From positions 1 through 8,780 of the forward strand of contig JAMONE010000165.1 in the NCBI GenBank assembly GCA_027066695.1: 8,780 nt of DNA. The letters run 5' to 3'. Source of the stretch: Micavibrio sp. (GTDB taxonomy: Bacteria > Pseudomonadota > Alphaproteobacteria > Micavibrionales > Micavibrionaceae). The notes under the pieces were generated by a model. The model was not told where the DNA came from. It saw nothing but the letters and a program-made list of their open reading frames with translations, and searched no databases. Position numbers and translations under genes: made by a program. The first letter of the stretch is position 1. Every line of letters begins with the position of its first letter. Of this stretch, positions 6,112 to 8,780 are shown in pieces.

Positions 6112-8701
6112 CCGCCGAAACGTCAGAGCCACCAGCTTGCGCCATATCTGGCCTGCCGCCGCCGCCTTTACCACCAAGGACAGCCGCGCCCACGCGCACC
6201 AAATCAACCGCATTGATCTTTGCGGTTAGGTCATCGGTAACGCCAACAACGATAGAGGCTTTATCCTCATTCGTAGCAACCAGCACAACAATTCCCGAGC
6301 CAAGCTTGGCTTTCAAATCATCGGCCATAGGCTTTAAATCTTTTGGCGGGAAGCCAGCCAAAACGCGCCCTGTGAATTTCACTCCCGCGATTTCTTTGAT
6401 GTCATCAGAGCTAGCATTCGATTCACCGCCCATAGCAACGGCTTTGCGCAGTTCGGCAACTTGTTTTTCTAATTCCTTTTTATCTTTAAGCAATATTTCT
6501 ACTTTATGTTTTGCATGCAAGGGTGATGTTTTCAGTTTACCAGAAATATCTGCAAGTGCTTTTAATCTCATTTCAAAATACTCTATAGCTATAGTCCCTG
6601 TCACCGCCTCAATACGGCGGATACCAGAGGAAAGTGCGCCTTCAGATATAATTTTCAGCAAACCGATATCGCCCGTGCGCTTAACATGCGTACCGCCGCA
6701 AAGCTCAATGGAGAAACCGTCTCCCATAGAAACAACGCGCACCTCATCATCGTATTTCTCACCAAACAGAGCCATAGCTCCGCTCTCGCGAGCTTCATCA
6801 ATGCTCATGATACGGGTGATAACCTCACTATTGCTGCGGATTTGCGCGTTTACTATTTGCTCAACTTCGGCAATTTGCTCAGAAGTTATTGCTACGGGTT
6901 GAGAGATGTCAAAGCGCGTGCGACTTGCATCTTGAAGCGAGCCTTTTTGCGTAACATGATCGCCCAGAACTTGCTGCAATGCCTTATGCAGCAAATGCGT
7001 AGCTGAGTGATTAGCTTCAATCGCCGCGCGGCGGGCAGTGTCAACTTTCATAATTAAAGTATCTTTAACAGTTACGACTCCATTTTTACATTTCACATAG
7101 TGCAAAAATAATTTGTTCAATACTTTCTTGGTATCTGTGATTTCAAGCCATGGCTGCATTGGTGTTTGCGCTGTTCCACTATCACCAGCCTGACCGCCGC
7201 TCTCGGCGTAGAATGGTGATTGATTGGTGATTACTATGCCCTCTTCACCTAATTTAAGCTCTTCAACGCGCTTACCATCCTTAACAATCGCCAAAACCTT
7301 ACCTTCGGCGGTGTCTTTATCATAGCCCAAAAACTCCGTAGCCCCTACTTCATCGAGAATATCGAACCATAATGCTTCGGTAGTTTCCCCGCCTGCGCCA
7401 GACCAAGCGGCGCGAGCCTTTGCTTTTTGCTGCGCCATTGCTGCGTCAAATTCATCGGTATCGACTTCAATTTCCTTGGCTCGCAATGCATCTTGCGTTA
7501 AATCCAATGGAAAGCCATATGTATCGTATAATTTAAACGCTACCGCGCCAGAGAATTTATCTCCGCTTTCAATCTTGGTTGTTTCCTCATCAAGCATTTT
7601 AATGCCGCGATCAAGCATAGATTTAAATCGCTTTTCCTCGGTCTCCAACGTTTGAGTTATAAGGCTCTGAGCGCGGATAAGCTCGGGATATGCTTCGCCC
7701 ATTTTAGAGATCAGCGTCGGGAATAATTTATGTATTAGTGGATCTTGCGCTCCCAGCAAATGAGCATGACGCATCGCGCGGCGCATGATACGGCGCAAAA
7801 CATAGCCCCTGCCTTCATTACTCGGCATAACGCCATCTGCCAGCAAGAAAGCACAAGAGCGCAGATGATCGGCTATCACTTTATGAGACGCTGCCATATC
7901 ACCATCGGGTTTAACCCCTGTAAGATCCGCGCTATGCTCAATCAGCGAGCGCATAATATCAATGTCATAATTATTGTTGCTGCCCATCAACGTCGCAACA
8001 ATGCGCTCCAGCCCCATGCCTGTATCAACGCTTTGCGCGGGCAGGTCAATGCGGGTATCAGCGTCAACTTGTTCATACTGCATGAAGACATTATTCCAAA
8101 TTTCGATAAATCTATCGCCGTCTTCATCCTTAGAGCCAGGAGGGCCGCCCCAAATATGTTCGCCGTGATCATAGAAAATCTCCGTACAAGGTCCGCAAGG
8201 CCCAGTATCGCCCATGCGCCAGAAATTATCATCGGTAGGAATGCGGATAATTTTATGATCGTCAAAGCCTGTGATTTTCTTCCATATCGCAGCCGCTTCC
8301 TCATCAGAAGAGTGAACAGTTACGCATAGTTTTTCAGGCGATAGAGCAAAGTTTTTAGTGATTAGCTCCCAAGCGAACTCAATGGCTTCTTCCTTGAAAT
8401 AATCACCAAACGAGAAATTACCCAGCATCTCGAAAAAAGTATGGTGACGCGCGGTATAGCCTACATTTTCCAAATCATTATGCTTACCGCCTGCGCGCAC
8501 GCATTTTTGAGCCGAAGTTGCGCGGGTATAGGGGCGTTTATCTTTGCCAGTGAAAACATCCTTGAACTGCACCATGCCCGAATTTACAAACATCAAAGTC
8601 GGATCATTATGCGGAACAAGAGAAGACGAAGCCACGACTTCATGGCCTTGTTTCTCAAAATAACCTAAAAATTCATTACGTACGTCATTGACTGTCTTCA
8701 T
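6068..8701 (-). CDS. alaS: Alanyl-tRNA synthetase
   Basis: This 877-residue cytoplasmic class II enzyme charges tRNA-Ala and edits mischarged tRNA. The N-terminal catalytic domain shows HNDPTLMF, GPCGPCTEI (~167-175) and motif 3 in DTGMGLERI (~226-234). The editing site consists of H565 and H569 (HSATH) with C668 and H672 (CGGTH), very close to the E. coli positions. A coiled region (~725-755) leads to the C-Ala domain with the glycine-rich GGKGGGGRPDMAQAGG near 843-858. ATG 8701 is chosen over an in-frame GTG at 8713 because MKTVNDVRNEFL aligns with known N-termini and because the Shine-Dalgarno AAAGGG (8718-8713 on this strand) would overlap the GTG itself but lies 11 bases before the ATG. 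The 3' end overlaps the convergent RelA/SpoT-like gene by 44 bases. The gene is complete, with no missing motif. Confidence 0.98.
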   Translation of the reverse strand: MKTVNDVRNEFLGYFEKQGHEVVASSSLVPHNDPTLMFVNSGMVQFKDVFTGKDKRPYTRATSAQKCVRAGGKHNDLENVGYTARHHTFFEMLGNFSFGDYFKEEAIEFAWELITKNFALSPEKLCVTVHSSDEEAAAIWKKITGFDDHKIIRIPTDDNFWRMGDTGPCGPCTEIFYDHGEHIWGGPPGSKDEDGDRFIEIWNNVFMQYEQVDADTRIDLPAQSVDTGMGLERIVATLMGSNNNYDIDIMRSLIEHSADLTGVKPDGDMAASHKVIADHLRSCAFLLADGVMPSNEGRGYVLRRIMRRAMRHAHLLGAQDPLIHKLFPTLISKMGEAYPELIRAQSLITQTLETEEKRFKSMLDRGIKMLDEETTKIESGDKFSGAVAFKLYDTYGFPLDLTQDALRAKEIEVDTDEFDAAMAQQKAKARAAWSGAGGETTEALWFDILDEVGATEFLGYDKDTAEGKVLAIVKDGKRVEELKLGEEGIVITNQSPFYAESGGQAGDSGTAQTPMQPWLEITDTKKVLNKLFLHYVKCKNGVVTVKDTLIMKVDTARRAAIEANHSATHLLHKALQQVLGDHVTQKGSLQDASRTRFDISQPVAITSEQIAEVEQIVNAQIRSNSEVITRIMSIDEARESGAMALFGEKYDDEVRVVSMGDGFSIELCGGTHVKRTGDIGLLKIISEGALSSGIRRIEAVTGTIAIEYFEMRLKALADISGKLKTSPLHAKHKVEILLKDKKELEKQVAELRKAVAMGGESNASSDDIKEIAGVKFTGRVLAGFPPKDLKPMADDLKAKLGSGIVVLVATNEDKASIVVGVTDDLTAKINAVDLVRVGAAVLGGKGGGGRPDMAQAGGSDVSAANEALGAIEKTLAG

Positions 8702-8746
8702 TATAGTCTTCACCCTTTGTCTTTACACGTTGTTGCATCGTCAATC

Positions 8747-8762
8747 GTGTATTACTATACAC
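8747..8762. promoter_or_regulatory. Palindromic operator-like site upstream of alaS
   Basis: GTGTAT-TACT-ATACAC is a perfect inverted repeat with six-base arms, 45 bases upstream of the alaS start codon. A further TACACG at 8724-8729 is an inverted partner of CGTGTA at 8746-8751. The site overlaps TATAGT (8759-8754, - strand), a possible -10 whose -35 would fall at the window edge. E. coli AlaRS is known to repress its own promoter at a palindromic site, so autoregulation is one possibility; an unrelated repressor is another. Confidence 0.35.
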
Positions 8763-8780
8763 TTCATTCCTCGCGCCTAG

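Noticed and set aside
6213..6902. 229-codon open frame on the + strand opposite alaS
   Set aside because: It lies wholly antisense to conserved AlaRS sequence, is rich in Ser, Ala and Ile as expected for a complement frame, has no clear ribosome-binding site and resembles no family.
7745..8329. 194-codon open frame on the + strand opposite the alaS catalytic domain
   Set aside because: It is the mirror of highly conserved AlaRS motifs, and its composition (many His, Arg, Ile, Asn) is typical of an antisense shadow.
8736..8746. TTGACG on the - strand (8746-8741 region) as an alaS -35 box
   Set aside because: No acceptable -10 hexamer follows at 16-18 bases; the nearest AT-rich hexamer is only about 11 bases away.
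1..8780. Search for CRISPR arrays, insertion sequence ends, tRNA genes and long direct repeats
   Set aside because: Coding sequence fills almost the whole window, and no regularly spaced repeats, transposase motifs or cloverleaf-like segments were seen in the short gaps.

Overview
The window looks like ordinary chromosome of an AT-rich alphaproteobacterium. The AlaRS and PurN sequences read as alphaproteobacterial, and a purM-purN pair close to ndk is a neighbourhood I recall from that class. This assignment is inference from sequence style, not from a search. I see no rRNA, tRNA, insertion sequence, CRISPR array or phage gene. Genes fill nearly the whole window, and the longest gap is about 120 bases.

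Layout, left to right. On the + strand come the 3' part of purM (1-586), overlapping purN by 10 bases (577-1161), then a 1091-residue membrane hybrid histidine kinase (1228-4503). The kinase is followed tail to tail by ndk on the - strand (4500-4922); the two stop codons share one palindromic CTAG. A 121-base divergent intergenic region (4923-5043) separates ndk from a + strand gene (5044-6111) encoding a divergent single-domain RelA/SpoT-type nucleotidyltransferase-like protein. That gene runs 44 bases into the 3' end of alaS, which lies on the - strand (6068-8701) with its leader at the right edge of the window.

How the genes fit together. PurM and PurN act in de novo purine synthesis, Ndk balances the NTP/dNTP pools, and AlaRS charges tRNA-Ala. 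The RelA/SpoT-like protein, if active, would use purine nucleotides to make an alarmone or modify a target. The kinase carries a sensor module, HisKA, HATPase_c, receiver and Hpt domain in one chain. No partner response regulator is encoded here, so its output must lie elsewhere. The most unusual items are the RelA/SpoT-like protein with altered motifs and its coding overlap with alaS, the all-in-one phosphorelay kinase with a long acidic linker, and a cluster of GTGTA/TACAC half-sites upstream of alaS.
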